This document shows, piece by piece, positions 7,259 through 16,123 of a stretch of 64,000 nucleotides of DNA; position 1 is the first letter of the stretch; each line of letters starts with the position of its first letter. Location of the stretch: the NCBI GenBank assembly GCA_035647855.1, contig DASRMP010000053.1, positions 1 to 64,000 of the forward strand, given 5' to 3'. Source of the stretch: JAAZBW01 sp035647855. Lineage in GTDB: Bacteria; Actinomycetota; Actinomycetes; Actinomycetales; Actinomycetaceae. The notes under the pieces were generated by a model. That model worked only from the letters and a program-made list of their open reading frames with translations, was not told the origin of the DNA and searched no databases. The position numbers and the translations under genes were made by a program.

Positions 7259-8877
7259 TGAGAGTCATGGCCCAGATCGCCATGGTGATGAACCTCGACA
7301 AGTGCATCGGGTGTCACACCTGCTCGGTCACGTGCAAGCAGGTCTGGACGAACCGCGAGGGCGTGGAATACGTCTGGTTCAACAACGTCGAGACGCGGCC
7401 CGGAATCGGGTATCCGAAGCACTACGAGGATCAGGAGAAGTGGCGCGGCGGCTGGGTCCGCACCGCCACGGGCCGCCTCAGGCCCCGGTCCGGTGGACGG
7501 CTCAGCCGTCTCGCGCGCATCTTCTCCAACCCGCACATGCCGCACATGAGGGACTACTACGAGCCCTGGACGTACGACTACGAGAGCCTCCTGACGGCGA
7601 AGCCGTCGAAGTACCTGCCCACTGCGCGCCCGCGCTCACAGGTCAGCGGCGAGCCGCTGAACGACGTCAAGTGGTCGGCAGCATGGGACGACGACCTCGG
7701 CGGCTCCGCGGAGACGATGCACACCGACCCGATCCTCAAGCAGATGAGCGAGAAGGTGGTCGCGGAGATCGAGCAGGCGTTCATGTTCTACCTGCCGCGC
7801 ATCTGCGAGCACTGTCTCAACCCGACCTGCGTTGCCGCCTGCCCGACAGGCGCGATCTACAAGCGCGTGGAGGACGGCATCGTCCTGGTGGATCAGGACG
7901 CCTGCCGTGGCTGGCGCATGTGCGTCACCGGCTGCCCCTACAAGAAGGTCTACTTCAACCACGTCACGGGCAAGGCCGAGAAGTGCACGCTCTGCTACCC
8001 GCGCATCGAGGCGGGCCAGCCGACCATCTGCTCCGAGACCTGCGTGGGCCGCCTACGGTACCTCGGGGTGCTCCTCTACGACGCCGACCGCATCACCGCG
8101 GCAGCCTCAGTGAAGGACGAGCACGAGTTGTATGCGGCGCAGCGGGACATCCTGCTGGATCCCGACGATCCGGCGATCATCCGCCAGGCGCTCCGCGACG
8201 GCGTCCCCGCCGCCTGGATCGAGGACGCCCAGCAGTCCCCGATCTGGGACCTCATCACCACCTACGAGGTGGCGCTGCCGCTGCATCCCGAGTACCGCAC
8301 GCTCCCGATGGTCTGGTACATCCCGCCGCTCTCGCCGGTGGTCGACGCCGTCACCGCCTCCGGCAACGACGGCGAGGACGCCAGGATTCTCTACACGGCG
8401 ATCTCGACAATGCGGATTCCGCTCGAATACCTCGCCGGACTCTTCACCGCGGGTGACACCGCACCGGTCGAGAAGACGCTGCGGCGGCTCGCCGCCATGC
8501 GCTCCTACATGCGTGACATCCACCTGGGTGGAGAAGGCGACGAGTCCATCGCGGCCGCCGTCGGGATGACGGGCCGGACGATCGAGAAGATGTATTGCCT
8601 CCTCGCCATCGCCAAGTACGAGGACCGCTACGTCATCCCGACCACCAATCCCCGGATCGATCGCGAATTCGACGACTTCGGCTGCGCGCTCGACTCCGAG
8701 GGCGGGCCGGGCATGCAGGCGCAGGCCGTGCAGGCGCAAGCCTCCGTCGGCTCCTTCCACGGGGTCGGCGACGCCCTCTCACCGAACCGCCCGTCCACCG
8801 CGGGCCGGGTCAACCTCCTCAACTGGGACGGGGAGCCGGGTCAGGCCGGGCTCTTCCCACCGAAGGAGAAGGAATAG
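7258..8877 (+). CDS. narH: Respiratory nitrate reductase beta subunit NarH
   Basis: The 539-aa iron-sulfur electron wire between NarI haem and NarG. Four cysteine clusters are visible: C16-x2-C19-x2-C22-x3-C26; C183-x2-C186-x4-C191-x3-C195; C216 then W219 (tryptophan replacing a cysteine, the NarH signature of a [3Fe-4S] site) with C222 and C226; and KCTLCYPR followed by CSETC. AGGAGGT at 7242-7248 supports the ATG at 7258, and an in-frame ATG at 7267 is the alternative. It overlaps narG by one base and is followed 3 bp later by narJ. Confidence 0.98.
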   Translation: MRVMAQIAMVMNLDKCIGCHTCSVTCKQVWTNREGVEYVWFNNVETRPGIGYPKHYEDQEKWRGGWVRTATGRLRPRSGGRLSRLARIFSNPHMPHMRDYYEPWTYDYESLLTAKPSKYLPTARPRSQVSGEPLNDVKWSAAWDDDLGGSAETMHTDPILKQMSEKVVAEIEQAFMFYLPRICEHCLNPTCVAACPTGAIYKRVEDGIVLVDQDACRGWRMCVTGCPYKKVYFNHVTGKAEKCTLCYPRIEAGQPTICSETCVGRLRYLGVLLYDADRITAAASVKDEHELYAAQRDILLDPDDPAIIRQALRDGVPAAWIEDAQQSPIWDLITTYEVALPLHPEYRTLPMVWYIPPLSPVVDAVTASGNDGEDARILYTAISTMRIPLEYLAGLFTAGDTAPVEKTLRRLAAMRSYMRDIHLGGEGDESIAAAVGMTGRTIEKMYCLLAIAKYEDRYVIPTTNPRIDREFDDFGCALDSEGGPGMQAQAVQAQASVGSFHGVGDALSPNRPSTAGRVNLLNWDGEPGQAGLFPPKEKE

Positions 8878-8880
8878 GCG

Positions 8881-9507
8881 ATGGTCGACGACGGCGTCCG
8901 CAGGACCACCCACATGCTCGCCTCGGTCTTGCTCGACTATCCCGAGAGACTGGACGAGCGGCTCGCCGCCGCCACGACGGCGCTCACGGCGTTGCCCGAT
9001 GCGATTGCCGCGCCGTTCGCCAGTTTCGTGCGCGACGCGGCCCGCATGGGGGAGCGTGCGCTGTGCGAACACTATGTGGCCACGTTCGACCAGCGGCGCC
9101 GGGCCACGCTATATCTCAGCTTCTACACGGCCGGGGACACGCGGCAGCGCGGCGCCGCCATCCTCGCCTTCAACGAGGCGCTCACCGCGGCAGGGATGGA
9201 ACGTGCCCGCAACGAGACATCGGACTTCCTCCCGCTCGTTCTCGAACTCTCGGCCCTCACCGACGGGGAAGTGGCGATGCGGATGCTCGCCGCTCATCGT
9301 GAGGGCGTCGAGACCATCCGGGCCGCGCTGAAGCAGTTCGAGAGTCCCTACACGAACGTCCTCGACGGATTGCTGGCCACGCTGCCGCCGCTGGACCGGG
9401 AAGCCCGGAACCGCGTCCGCGAACTCATCGCCTATGGTCCGCCGGCTGAACTCGTCGGGGTCGGCGCGTTGCCGTTCCCGGCCTTTCCGAAGGAGACAAT
9501 TCAGTGA
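8881..9507 (+). CDS. narJ: Nitrate reductase assembly chaperone NarJ
   Basis: A 208-aa cytoplasmic TorD/NarJ-type chaperone that holds NarG until cofactor insertion and membrane docking. Recognised by its helical composition, the LLDYP near residue 20, the central YVATFDQRRRATLYLSFY block (D and Y/F-rich, typical of NarJ) and its position between narH and narI. Its stop overlaps the narI start by 4 bases, which suggests translational coupling. Confidence 0.95.
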   Translation: MVDDGVRRTTHMLASVLLDYPERLDERLAAATTALTALPDAIAAPFASFVRDAARMGERALCEHYVATFDQRRRATLYLSFYTAGDTRQRGAAILAFNEALTAAGMERARNETSDFLPLVLELSALTDGEVAMRMLAAHREGVETIRAALKQFESPYTNVLDGLLATLPPLDREARNRVRELIAYGPPAELVGVGALPFPAFPKETIQ

Positions 9508-10280
9508 GCGGATTCGAACTCTTCTGGTGGGCGGCGTTCCCCTACCTTGCTCTGGCGACCTTCGTCGTCGGGATGATCTGGCGGTGGCGCACCGACCAGT
9601 TCGGCTGGACCACCCGGTCCAGCGAACTCTACGAACACACGATCCTCCGGTTGGCGTCCCCCCTGTTCCATATCGGAATCCTGTTCGTATTTCTCGGCCA
9701 CTTCATCGGGCTGATCATCCCGAAGTCGTGGACGAGCACGATCGGGATTTCCGAGACCGCCTACCACTGGTTCGCCACCATTCCCGGTGTCACGGCGGGC
9801 ACGGCGGCGACAATCGGCGCCATCGGGCTGATCTACCGGCGCCGCCGCAACAGGACCGTATTCCTCGCCACCACCCGCAACGACAAATTCATGTACGTGC
9901 TGCTGGCACTTCCGATCGGACTCGGCATGTGGGCGACTCTGGAGAATCAGGTGTTCGGCGGGGCGCACGGATACGACTATCGCGAAACCATCTCTCCCTG
10001 GCTGCGCTCGATCCTCATCCTCCAGCCCGACGTGGCCCTGATGGCAGACGTGCCGTTCAGCTTCAAGGTGCATGTCATCTCCGGCTTCCTGCTCTTGATG
10101 ATCTGGCCGTTCACGCGGCTCGTGCACGCCTTCTCGGCGCCTGTCGGCTACACCATGCGGCCGTACCTGGTGTACCGCTCACGCGATGGCGACGTCCCTG
10201 CCGCGGGGAGCGGCACCGGCTGGGAACCGGTCTCGAGCCTGCGGGCGGCCGACCACGAGGCGCCCTCGCACAAGTCATAG
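9504..10280 (+). CDS. narI: Nitrate reductase gamma subunit NarI (cytochrome b)
   Basis: A 258-aa membrane subunit that takes electrons from menaquinol and passes them through two b haems to NarH. Five hydrophobic segments are visible, with candidate haem histidines in PLFHIGILFVFLGHFIG and near the end in FKVHVISGF and TRLVHAFS. The C-terminal ~40 residues are a hydrophilic tail beyond the usual end. The start is the GTG at 9504, overlapping the narJ stop. It is the last gene of the operon, and no strong hairpin follows it. Confidence 0.96.
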   Translation: MSGFELFWWAAFPYLALATFVVGMIWRWRTDQFGWTTRSSELYEHTILRLASPLFHIGILFVFLGHFIGLIIPKSWTSTIGISETAYHWFATIPGVTAGTAATIGAIGLIYRRRRNRTVFLATTRNDKFMYVLLALPIGLGMWATLENQVFGGAHGYDYRETISPWLRSILILQPDVALMADVPFSFKVHVISGFLLLMIWPFTRLVHAFSAPVGYTMRPYLVYRSRDGDVPAAGSGTGWEPVSSLRAADHEAPSHKS

Positions 10281-10420
10281 GGACTCGCTTCATAGTGATT
10301 CGCTCGTGCGGTTGGTCGAGACCCGGGCACTTCTTGCTGGTGAGGTTGGGAACTGAAGGTTGGGGCCCGGACGCTGACCTTCGGCTCGCACCCTTACCCT
10401 GGGGCGCCACAGCCATCTTG

Positions 10421-10435
10421 TGACGAACGTGCGCG
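10421..10435 (+). repeat. Degenerate single copy of the phased-array motif
   Basis: GTGACGAACGTGCGC matches the right-arm motif GTGACGATCGTGCGC at 14 of 15 bases. It lies in the 184-bp gap between the convergent narI and purU. Roughly 70 bases before it, GGTTGGGAACTGAAG loosely resembles the GCTGGGGAACTTC motif found left of the array at locus A, so this may be a decayed copy of the whole element. Confidence 0.5.
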
Positions 10436-10464
10436 ATGAGCCGGAGGTCGGCTCCCGCGCCGCA

Positions 10465-11313
10465 TCAGGCGAAGACGACCGTCTTCGAGCCGTCCGGCAG
10501 CACCCGGTGCTCGGCATGCCATCGGACGGCGCGGGCGAGCACCTGGCGCTCCACGTCCTGGCCGAGTGCGACCAACTCTTCGGCGGAGTCGGCGTGGGTC
10601 ACGCGCACGACGTCCTGCTCAATGATCGGTCCCTCGTCGAGATCCGCTGTCACGTAATGCGCCGTCGCGCCGATCAGCTTGACGCCGCGCGTGTGCGCCT
10701 GTGCGTACGGGCGGGCGCCCTTGAAAGACGGCAGGAACGAGTGGTGGATGTTGATCGCCCGCCCTCGAAGAACACGGCAGACCTCGTCGGAAAGGACCTG
10801 CATGTAACGGGCGAGGACCACGAGTTCGATGTCGTGTTCCGCCACCATCCGCAACAGTTCGGCCTCGGCGGCCTGCTTGCTCGCAGGCGTCACCGGGACG
10901 TGATGGAACGGGGTCCGGTAGAAGTCTGCGATCGGCCGGAGGACCTCGTGGTTCGAGACCACTCCGACCACGTCGAGGGGCATGCGGCCATCGTGCGTCC
11001 GGAAGAGGATGTCCGAAAGGCAATGGCCCTGTTTCGACGCGAGGATGAGCGTCCGCTTCGGGCGGCCGACGACGTCGAGATTCCAATCCATCTCGAACCG
11101 GGCGGCGAGGCCGGTGAGTGAGGTGCGCAACCTCTCAGGCTCGGAGACTTCGGCCGTCTGGACGCGCATGAGGAAGCGGCCGGCATCCGGATCGCCATAT
11201 TGGCGGGATTCGGTGATGTTCCCCCCGGCGTTCACGATCGCGCCGGCGACGGCGTGTACGATTCCACGGCGGTCGGGACAGGAGAGCGTGAGAACGAGTT
11301 CGGGCGGTGTCAC
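10465..11313 (-). CDS. purU: Formyltetrahydrofolate deformylase
   Basis: Hydrolyses 10-formyl-THF to THF and formate, balancing the one-carbon pool served by glyA and folD nearby. An N-terminal ACT domain (LTLSCPDRRGIVHAVAGAI) is followed by a formyltransferase-type domain with the catalytic set N-IHHSFLPSF (near residue 225), GATAHYVT and the aspartate of DLDEGPIIEQD. 282 aa from the GTG at 11313. I prefer this over an ATG 30 bases upstream because TACTCT on the same strand ends 7 bases before the GTG and would lie inside the longer reading frame. The ACT domain then starts almost at once. Confidence 0.94.
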   Translation of the reverse strand: MTPPELVLTLSCPDRRGIVHAVAGAIVNAGGNITESRQYGDPDAGRFLMRVQTAEVSEPERLRTSLTGLAARFEMDWNLDVVGRPKRTLILASKQGHCLSDILFRTHDGRMPLDVVGVVSNHEVLRPIADFYRTPFHHVPVTPASKQAAEAELLRMVAEHDIELVVLARYMQVLSDEVCRVLRGRAINIHHSFLPSFKGARPYAQAHTRGVKLIGATAHYVTADLDEGPIIEQDVVRVTHADSAEELVALGQDVERQVLARAVRWHAEHRVLPDGSKTVVFA

Positions 11314-11320
11314 GAGGCCA

Positions 11321-11326
11321 AGAGTA
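11321..11326 (-). promoter_or_regulatory. -10-like TACTCT, leaderless start of purU
   Basis: TACTCT on the minus strand lies 7 bases before the GTG at 11313. It argues against the upstream ATG as the start. Confidence 0.5.
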
Positions 11327-11489
11327 GGCCGGTCCTGGCCCATCGCAACAACGAGGGCAGGCGGATTCCGCTCCCTGGGACCTTTGCCGGCGCCGTGTGG
11401 GCCTTCTGGGGGAGCGCCGGTTCATCGCCCACGGATATTGTGAACGCAGTCGCAAAGTGACTCCGCCGCAAAGTGATCCAAGGAGAACC

Positions 11490-12476
11490 ATGCCGTATTC
11501 CCCCGTCACCGTGACGGTCACTGGTGCCGCCGGCCAAGTCGGCTACGCGCTGCTCTTCCGGGCTGCCGCCGGCGAGCTTCTGGGCCCGAACATTCCGGTG
11601 CGCCTCAAACTCCTCGACATCCCGGCCGCCATGGGAACTGTCGAAGGCAACGCGATGGAACTCGACGACTGCGCGTTCGATCTCCTCGAGAGCGTGGACA
11701 TCTACGACAGCCCGGAGAAGGCCTTTGACGGCACCAACGTCGCACTGCTCGTCGGTGCGCGTCCGCGGACGCCGGGGATGGAACGCAAGGACCTCCTGGG
11801 CGCGAACGCGGGCATCTTCGGCCCGCAGGGCAAGGCGATCAACGAGACCGCCGCTGACAACATCAAGGTCCTGGTGGTCGGAAACCCCGCGAACACGAAC
11901 GCGCTGATCACCGCGCACTCTGCACCCGATGTGCCCAAGGACCGATTCACCGCGATGATGCGGCTCGACCACAACCGCGCGTTGCGCCAGCTCTCGCTGA
12001 AGACCGGCGTTCACACCACAGAGATCAAGAAGCTGACCGTCTGGGGGAACCACTCCGTCACGCAGTACCCGGACCTGTCCTACGTCGAGGTCGACCATCG
12101 GCCCGCGACCGACTGGGTCGATCTGTCGTGGATCAGCGACTACTTCATCCCGAAGGTCGCGAACCGTGGCGCCGAGATCCTCGAGGTCCGTGGCGCGTCC
12201 TCCGTTGCCTCCGCGGCCCACGCCGTCATCGACCACGTTCACGACTGGGTGAACGGGACGCCTTTCGACGATTGGGTCTCGGTCGGCGTCTGGTCGGACG
12301 GCTCGTACGGCATCCCTGAGGGTTTGATGGCGGGCTTCCCGTGCAGGGCCCGATGGGGTGACTGGAAGATCGTCCACGGCCTTGAGCTGTCAGATTTCGC
12401 CCGCCGCCGGATCCAGATCTCGGTGGATGAACTCCTGGAGGAGCGCGAGACCGTCAGGCGGCACGGGCTGCTGTAG
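11490..12476 (+). CDS. mdh: Malate dehydrogenase
   Basis: An NAD-dependent enzyme interconverting malate and oxaloacetate in the TCA cycle. 328 aa of the MDH type with a long nucleotide loop (TGAAGQVGYALLFR, glycines 12, 15 and 18). Substrate arginines lie in RPRTPGM (91-97), D160 and R163 in MRLDHNRA, and catalytic H188 in WGNHSVTQYPD. AAGGAGAA, about 6 bases before the ATG at 11490, fixes the start and rejects a longer in-frame reading from 11397. It stands alone and is transcribed divergently from purU. Confidence 0.97.
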   Translation: MPYSPVTVTVTGAAGQVGYALLFRAAAGELLGPNIPVRLKLLDIPAAMGTVEGNAMELDDCAFDLLESVDIYDSPEKAFDGTNVALLVGARPRTPGMERKDLLGANAGIFGPQGKAINETAADNIKVLVVGNPANTNALITAHSAPDVPKDRFTAMMRLDHNRALRQLSLKTGVHTTEIKKLTVWGNHSVTQYPDLSYVEVDHRPATDWVDLSWISDYFIPKVANRGAEILEVRGASSVASAAHAVIDHVHDWVNGTPFDDWVSVGVWSDGSYGIPEGLMAGFPCRARWGDWKIVHGLELSDFARRRIQISVDELLEERETVRRHGLL

Positions 12477-12529
12477 TCGTCGCGCGTGAGGGTAAGGTGT
12501 TCCCGACCCGAACTCGAAGGAGCCCCGCA

Positions 12530-13030
12530 ATGACCGAGCCACGTTTCGGCATGCTCACCATTGCCGATGCCGGCGAACTTCTCACCGTGCGCCGCGCCGC
12601 ATTCGTGACAGAGGCGCAACTCTACGGAAACCCGCACCTTCCGGCGCTGACCCAGAGCCTCGAGGAACTCATCGAGGACATGGAGCGGGAGGACGTGGTC
12701 ACGATCGGTGCGTGGATCGGCCATCGTCTGGTCGGCTCGCTCCGCATCGAGTTCGAAGGGGTGCGCGCGAACCTCGGCCGCCTCGCCGTGGCGCCGGATC
12801 TGCAGGGCCGCGGGATCGGATCCCGCCTCGTGATGGAGGTACTCGAGTACCTGCCGGAGGAGACGAGCGAGGTCTGGGTGTTCACCGCGGAGGACTCCGG
12901 TATGAACGTCGCGGTCTATGAGAGGCAGGAAGCCGAGCAGGAGCCATCCGGTGAACGGGATCTGACCTACGAATACCTGCGCCGGTTGCTGGGAGAGGAC
13001 GGCTCGGAGATTGATGAGAACGACGGCTGA
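12530..13030 (+). CDS. GNAT family N-acetyltransferase
   Basis: A 166-aa acetyl-CoA-dependent acetyltransferase of unknown substrate. The central LGRLAVAPDLQGRGIGSRLVMEVLEYL (residues ~82-108) is the acetyl-CoA pyrophosphate loop (Q/RxxGxG/A). Start ATG 12530 with GAAGGAG 7 bases upstream; a TAAGGT at 12493-12498 may be its -10 element. glyA follows after 19 bp and may be cotranscribed. Confidence 0.85.
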   Translation: MTEPRFGMLTIADAGELLTVRRAAFVTEAQLYGNPHLPALTQSLEELIEDMEREDVVTIGAWIGHRLVGSLRIEFEGVRANLGRLAVAPDLQGRGIGSRLVMEVLEYLPEETSEVWVFTAEDSGMNVAVYERQEAEQEPSGERDLTYEYLRRLLGEDGSEIDENDG

Positions 13031-13049
13031 CGACAACTTGGAGGTTCCC

Positions 13050-14348
13050 ATGAACTTGAGTCCCCTGGACCTGCCGCTTGCCGAGATCGACCCTGAGATC
13101 CAGTCCGTGCTGGAGGGCGAACTGACCCGGCAGCGCGAAACCCTCGAGATGATCGCCTCCGAGAACTTCGTGCCGCGTGCGGTCCTGCAGGCGCAGGGTT
13201 CCGTGCTGACGAACAAGTACGCCGAGGGTTACCCGGGCAGGCGCTACTACGGTGGCTGCGAGCAGGCGGACATCGCCGAGAACCTTGCCATCCAGCGCGC
13301 GAAGGACCTGTTCGGCGCCGATTACGCGAACGTCCAGCCCCACTCCGGCGCGCAGGCGAATGCAGCGATCTACCACGCCCTGCTGGAACCCGGAGACGCC
13401 GTCATGGGGCTCTCGCTGGCCCATGGCGGCCACCTCACGCATGGGATGAGAATCAATTTCTCCGGCAAGTTCTACGATATCCACGCCTACGAGGTCGATC
13501 CCGAGTCATACCGGGTGGACATGGACGCCGTCCGCGAGCAGGCCCTCCGGGTCCGGCCCAAGATGATTGTCGCCGGGTGGTCCGCCTATCCACGCGAACT
13601 CGATTTCGCCGCCTTCCGTGACATCGCCGACGAGGTCGGAGCGGTCCTCTGGACGGACATGGCTCACTTCGCCGGTCTGGTTGCCGCCGGTCTGCATTCG
13701 AACCCGGTTCCGTTCTCCGACGTCGTCTCGACGACGATCCACAAGACCATCGGCGGCCCGCGGTCCGGCATGCTCCTCTCCCGCGACGGCGAGACCTACG
13801 GCAGGAAGCTCAACTCCGCCGTGTTCCCCGGTCAGCAGGGCGGCCCGCTCATGCACGTCATTGCGGCCAAGGCCGTGGCGCTCAAGATCGCGGCGGGCAA
13901 GGAGTTCAAGGAGCGCCAGAGCCGCACCATCGAGGGCGCGAAGATCATCGCCGAAAGGCTCGGTGCCCCGGACCTCGGCGATTCCGGGGTCTCTGTCCTC
14001 ACCGGAGGCACGGACGTGCACCTCGTGCTCGTGGACCTGCGGAACTCGCCGCTCGACGGGCAGCAGGCCGAGGACCTACTCCACGCTGCCGGCATAACCG
14101 TCAACCGCAACGCCGTCCCGTGGGACCCGCGCCCGCCACGCGTCACCTCCGGTCTCCGCATCGGTACCCCGGCTCTCGCCACCCGCGGCTTCGGCCCGGC
14201 AGAGTTCGAGACGGTCGGCGACATCATCGCCAGCGTGCTGCGTGACGGACCGTCCGTCGACCTGACGGCGCAGCGCGCCCGCGTGGCAGCGCTCACCGCC
14301 GACTTCCCGCTCTACGAAGGAATCGAGAAATGGGGTCTGTTGCAATGA
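13050..14348 (+). CDS. glyA: Serine hydroxymethyltransferase
   Basis: A PLP enzyme converting serine and THF to glycine and 5,10-methylene-THF. 432 aa with EMIASENF (33-40), NKYAEGYPGRRYYGG (55-69) and the PLP lysine K232 in STTIHKTIGGPRSG. The start is ATG 13050 with TTGGAGGT just upstream; a longer frame from 13011 overlaps the previous gene. Its stop overlaps the folD start, linking production and oxidation of methylene-THF in one transcription unit. Confidence 0.98.
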   Translation: MNLSPLDLPLAEIDPEIQSVLEGELTRQRETLEMIASENFVPRAVLQAQGSVLTNKYAEGYPGRRYYGGCEQADIAENLAIQRAKDLFGADYANVQPHSGAQANAAIYHALLEPGDAVMGLSLAHGGHLTHGMRINFSGKFYDIHAYEVDPESYRVDMDAVREQALRVRPKMIVAGWSAYPRELDFAAFRDIADEVGAVLWTDMAHFAGLVAAGLHSNPVPFSDVVSTTIHKTIGGPRSGMLLSRDGETYGRKLNSAVFPGQQGGPLMHVIAAKAVALKIAAGKEFKERQSRTIEGAKIIAERLGAPDLGDSGVSVLTGGTDVHLVLVDLRNSPLDGQQAEDLLHAAGITVNRNAVPWDPRPPRVTSGLRIGTPALATRGFGPAEFETVGDIIASVLRDGPSVDLTAQRARVAALTADFPLYEGIEKWGLLQ

Positions 14349-15232
14349 CCGCGACGATCATGGACGGCAAGGCCACCGCTGCCGCCATCAAGTCAGAGAT
14401 CAAGGAGCGCGTCGCGCGACTCAAAGACCTCGGGGTGACGCCGGGTCTCGGCACCCTCTTCGCGGGCGACGATCCTGCCTCGAGGAATTACGTCGCGGGC
14501 AAGCACCGCGACTGCGCGCAGGTGGGCATGACATCGATCCGCGAGGACCTGCCTGCCACGGCGTCCCAGTCGGAGATCGAGGACACCGTCCTGCGGCTCA
14601 ACGAGAACCCGGAATGCACCGGCTACATCGTCCAACTCCCGCTCCCGCCCGGGATCGAGACGAACCGGGTGCTCGAACTCATCGATCCGGAGAAGGACGC
14701 GGACGGGCTGCACCCCGTCAACCTCGGCCGCCTCGTGCTGCGAATCGGGGGAGAGATAGACACTCCGGTCCCGTGCACGCCGCGCGGCATCATCGAACTC
14801 GGCAGGCGCTATGGCGTCAACTTCGACGGCGCCGAGGTCTGCGTGGTCGGGCGCGGCGTCACGGTAGGCCGCTCGATCGGTCTCCTCCTCACACGCCGCG
14901 ACGTGAACGCCACCGTGACGCTCGCCCACACCGGCACTCGGCACCTCGCCGAACTGACCCGCCGCGCGGACGTCGTCGTCGCGGCCGCCGGTGTGGCCGG
15001 CCTCGTCACCGCCTCCATGGTGAAGCCGGGCGCGGTACTCTTCGACGTCGGTGTCTCCCGCGTTGTCGACGGCGAGGGCAAGGCCCGCATTGTCGGCGAC
15101 GTCGCGCCCGATGTGGCCGAAGTGGCCTCGCTGATTTCCCCGAACCCGGGGGGAGTGGGGCCCATGACGCGGGCGATGCTGCTCGTCAACGTGGCGGAGG
15201 CCGCGGAGCGGAAGGCGGGAATCGCCCGTTGA
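14345..15232 (+). CDS. folD: Methylenetetrahydrofolate dehydrogenase / cyclohydrolase FolD
   Basis: A bifunctional enzyme taking methylene-THF to formyl-THF with NADP. 295 aa. Catalytic Y49-x3-K53 lie in SRNYVAGKHRD, the QLPLPPG motif is near residue 99, the NADP loop VVGRGVTVGRSIGLLL near 172, and the C-terminal PNPGGVGPMTRAML is present. The ATG at 14345 overlaps the glyA stop (ATGA), and a start five codons upstream would lie deeper in glyA. With purU upstream, the three genes close a one-carbon cycle. Confidence 0.97.
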   Translation: MTATIMDGKATAAAIKSEIKERVARLKDLGVTPGLGTLFAGDDPASRNYVAGKHRDCAQVGMTSIREDLPATASQSEIEDTVLRLNENPECTGYIVQLPLPPGIETNRVLELIDPEKDADGLHPVNLGRLVLRIGGEIDTPVPCTPRGIIELGRRYGVNFDGAEVCVVGRGVTVGRSIGLLLTRRDVNATVTLAHTGTRHLAELTRRADVVVAAAGVAGLVTASMVKPGAVLFDVGVSRVVDGEGKARIVGDVAPDVAEVASLISPNPGGVGPMTRAMLLVNVAEAAERKAGIAR

Positions 15233-16053
15233 GGATCGCGACCGTCAACGTCAACGGGATTCGCGCCGCAATGCGCAAGGGCATGGCCGAGTGGATCGAC
15301 GAACGGCGGCCGGACGTGATCCTCATGCAGGAGACCCGCGCGGAGCCCGAGATTGTCGCCGCGCTGTTGCCCGAGTGGCATGTGACAGTGGACGCTTGCC
15401 GGATCAAGGGGAGGGCCGGCGTCGCCGTGGCGAGCAGGTTCGTGCCCCAGGCCGTGCGTGCGGGGCTGCGCGGCGAGTCCGACGTGGACTCGGGCAGGTG
15501 GCTCGAGGTTGATCTTGTACACCCCGACGGCGGCGCCCCCCTCACTCTCGTCTCGACGTACTTCCATTCGGGTACGGCGGGCAAGCCCACGATGGATCTC
15601 AAGTACCGGCACATGGACCTCGTGGAGGGACGGCTCGCGACACTCGCTGCGGACGCCGCGAAGGGCGAACGCCATGTCCTGGTGGGTGGCGACTTCAACG
15701 TGGTGCGCGGGGTCTCGGACGTTCGGAATTTCAGGGGGAACCACAACAAGACTGCGGGCGTGCTCGATCCCGAGATGTCGTATCTGGCGCGCTGGTTTTC
15801 GGGCTCGTGGCGCGATGTCCACCGCGAACTCGTGCCCGTGGACCCGGAGAGCGCCGGACCGTTCACCTGGTGGTCGCAGAGGGGCCGGGCGTTCGACAAC
15901 GACACCGGCTGGCGCATCGATTACCACATGGCGAGCCCGGGGCTCGCGGCGGTGGCGGGCGGCGCCGTCGTGGACAAGGCGGCGAGTTGGGACACCAGGT
16001 TCTCGGATCACGCGCCCGTGACGATCGACTATGACCTGGCCGCCGCAGGGTAG
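15229..16053 (+). CDS. xth: Exodeoxyribonuclease III / AP endonuclease
   Basis: Cuts DNA at abasic sites and removes 3' nucleotides in base-excision repair. 274 aa. RIATVNVNGIRAA at the N-terminus, catalytic E35 in LMQETR, GGDFNVVR, the W-R-YH block WRIDYHMAS and C-terminal SDHAPVTIDY are all ExoIII signatures. The best start is TTG 15229 (LRIATVNVNG), which overlaps the folD stop and needs no upstream extension. The very long reading frame upstream of it is a shadow of folD. Confidence 0.92.
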   Translation: MRIATVNVNGIRAAMRKGMAEWIDERRPDVILMQETRAEPEIVAALLPEWHVTVDACRIKGRAGVAVASRFVPQAVRAGLRGESDVDSGRWLEVDLVHPDGGAPLTLVSTYFHSGTAGKPTMDLKYRHMDLVEGRLATLAADAAKGERHVLVGGDFNVVRGVSDVRNFRGNHNKTAGVLDPEMSYLARWFSGSWRDVHRELVPVDPESAGPFTWWSQRGRAFDNDTGWRIDYHMASPGLAAVAGGAVVDKAASWDTRFSDHAPVTIDYDLAAAG

Positions 16054-16110
16054 GCTCCGATCTCGCTCGCGGATTGGCGGGTTGGCGCGCAGAAGCCCGC
16101 ATCCCTCCAT

Positions 16111-16116
16111 TAGCCT
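16111..16116 (+). promoter_or_regulatory. -10-like TAGCCT, leaderless start of the YihY gene
   Basis: TAGCCT is followed by a 7-base gap and the ATG at 16124. No Shine-Dalgarno sequence is present. Confidence 0.6.
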
Positions 16117-16123
16117 GGCAAAC

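Noticed and set aside
14614..15228. Long N-terminal extension of the exonuclease III gene
   Set aside because: It is the shadow frame of folD, rich in H, R and P, with no homology. The real protein starts at TTG 15229.
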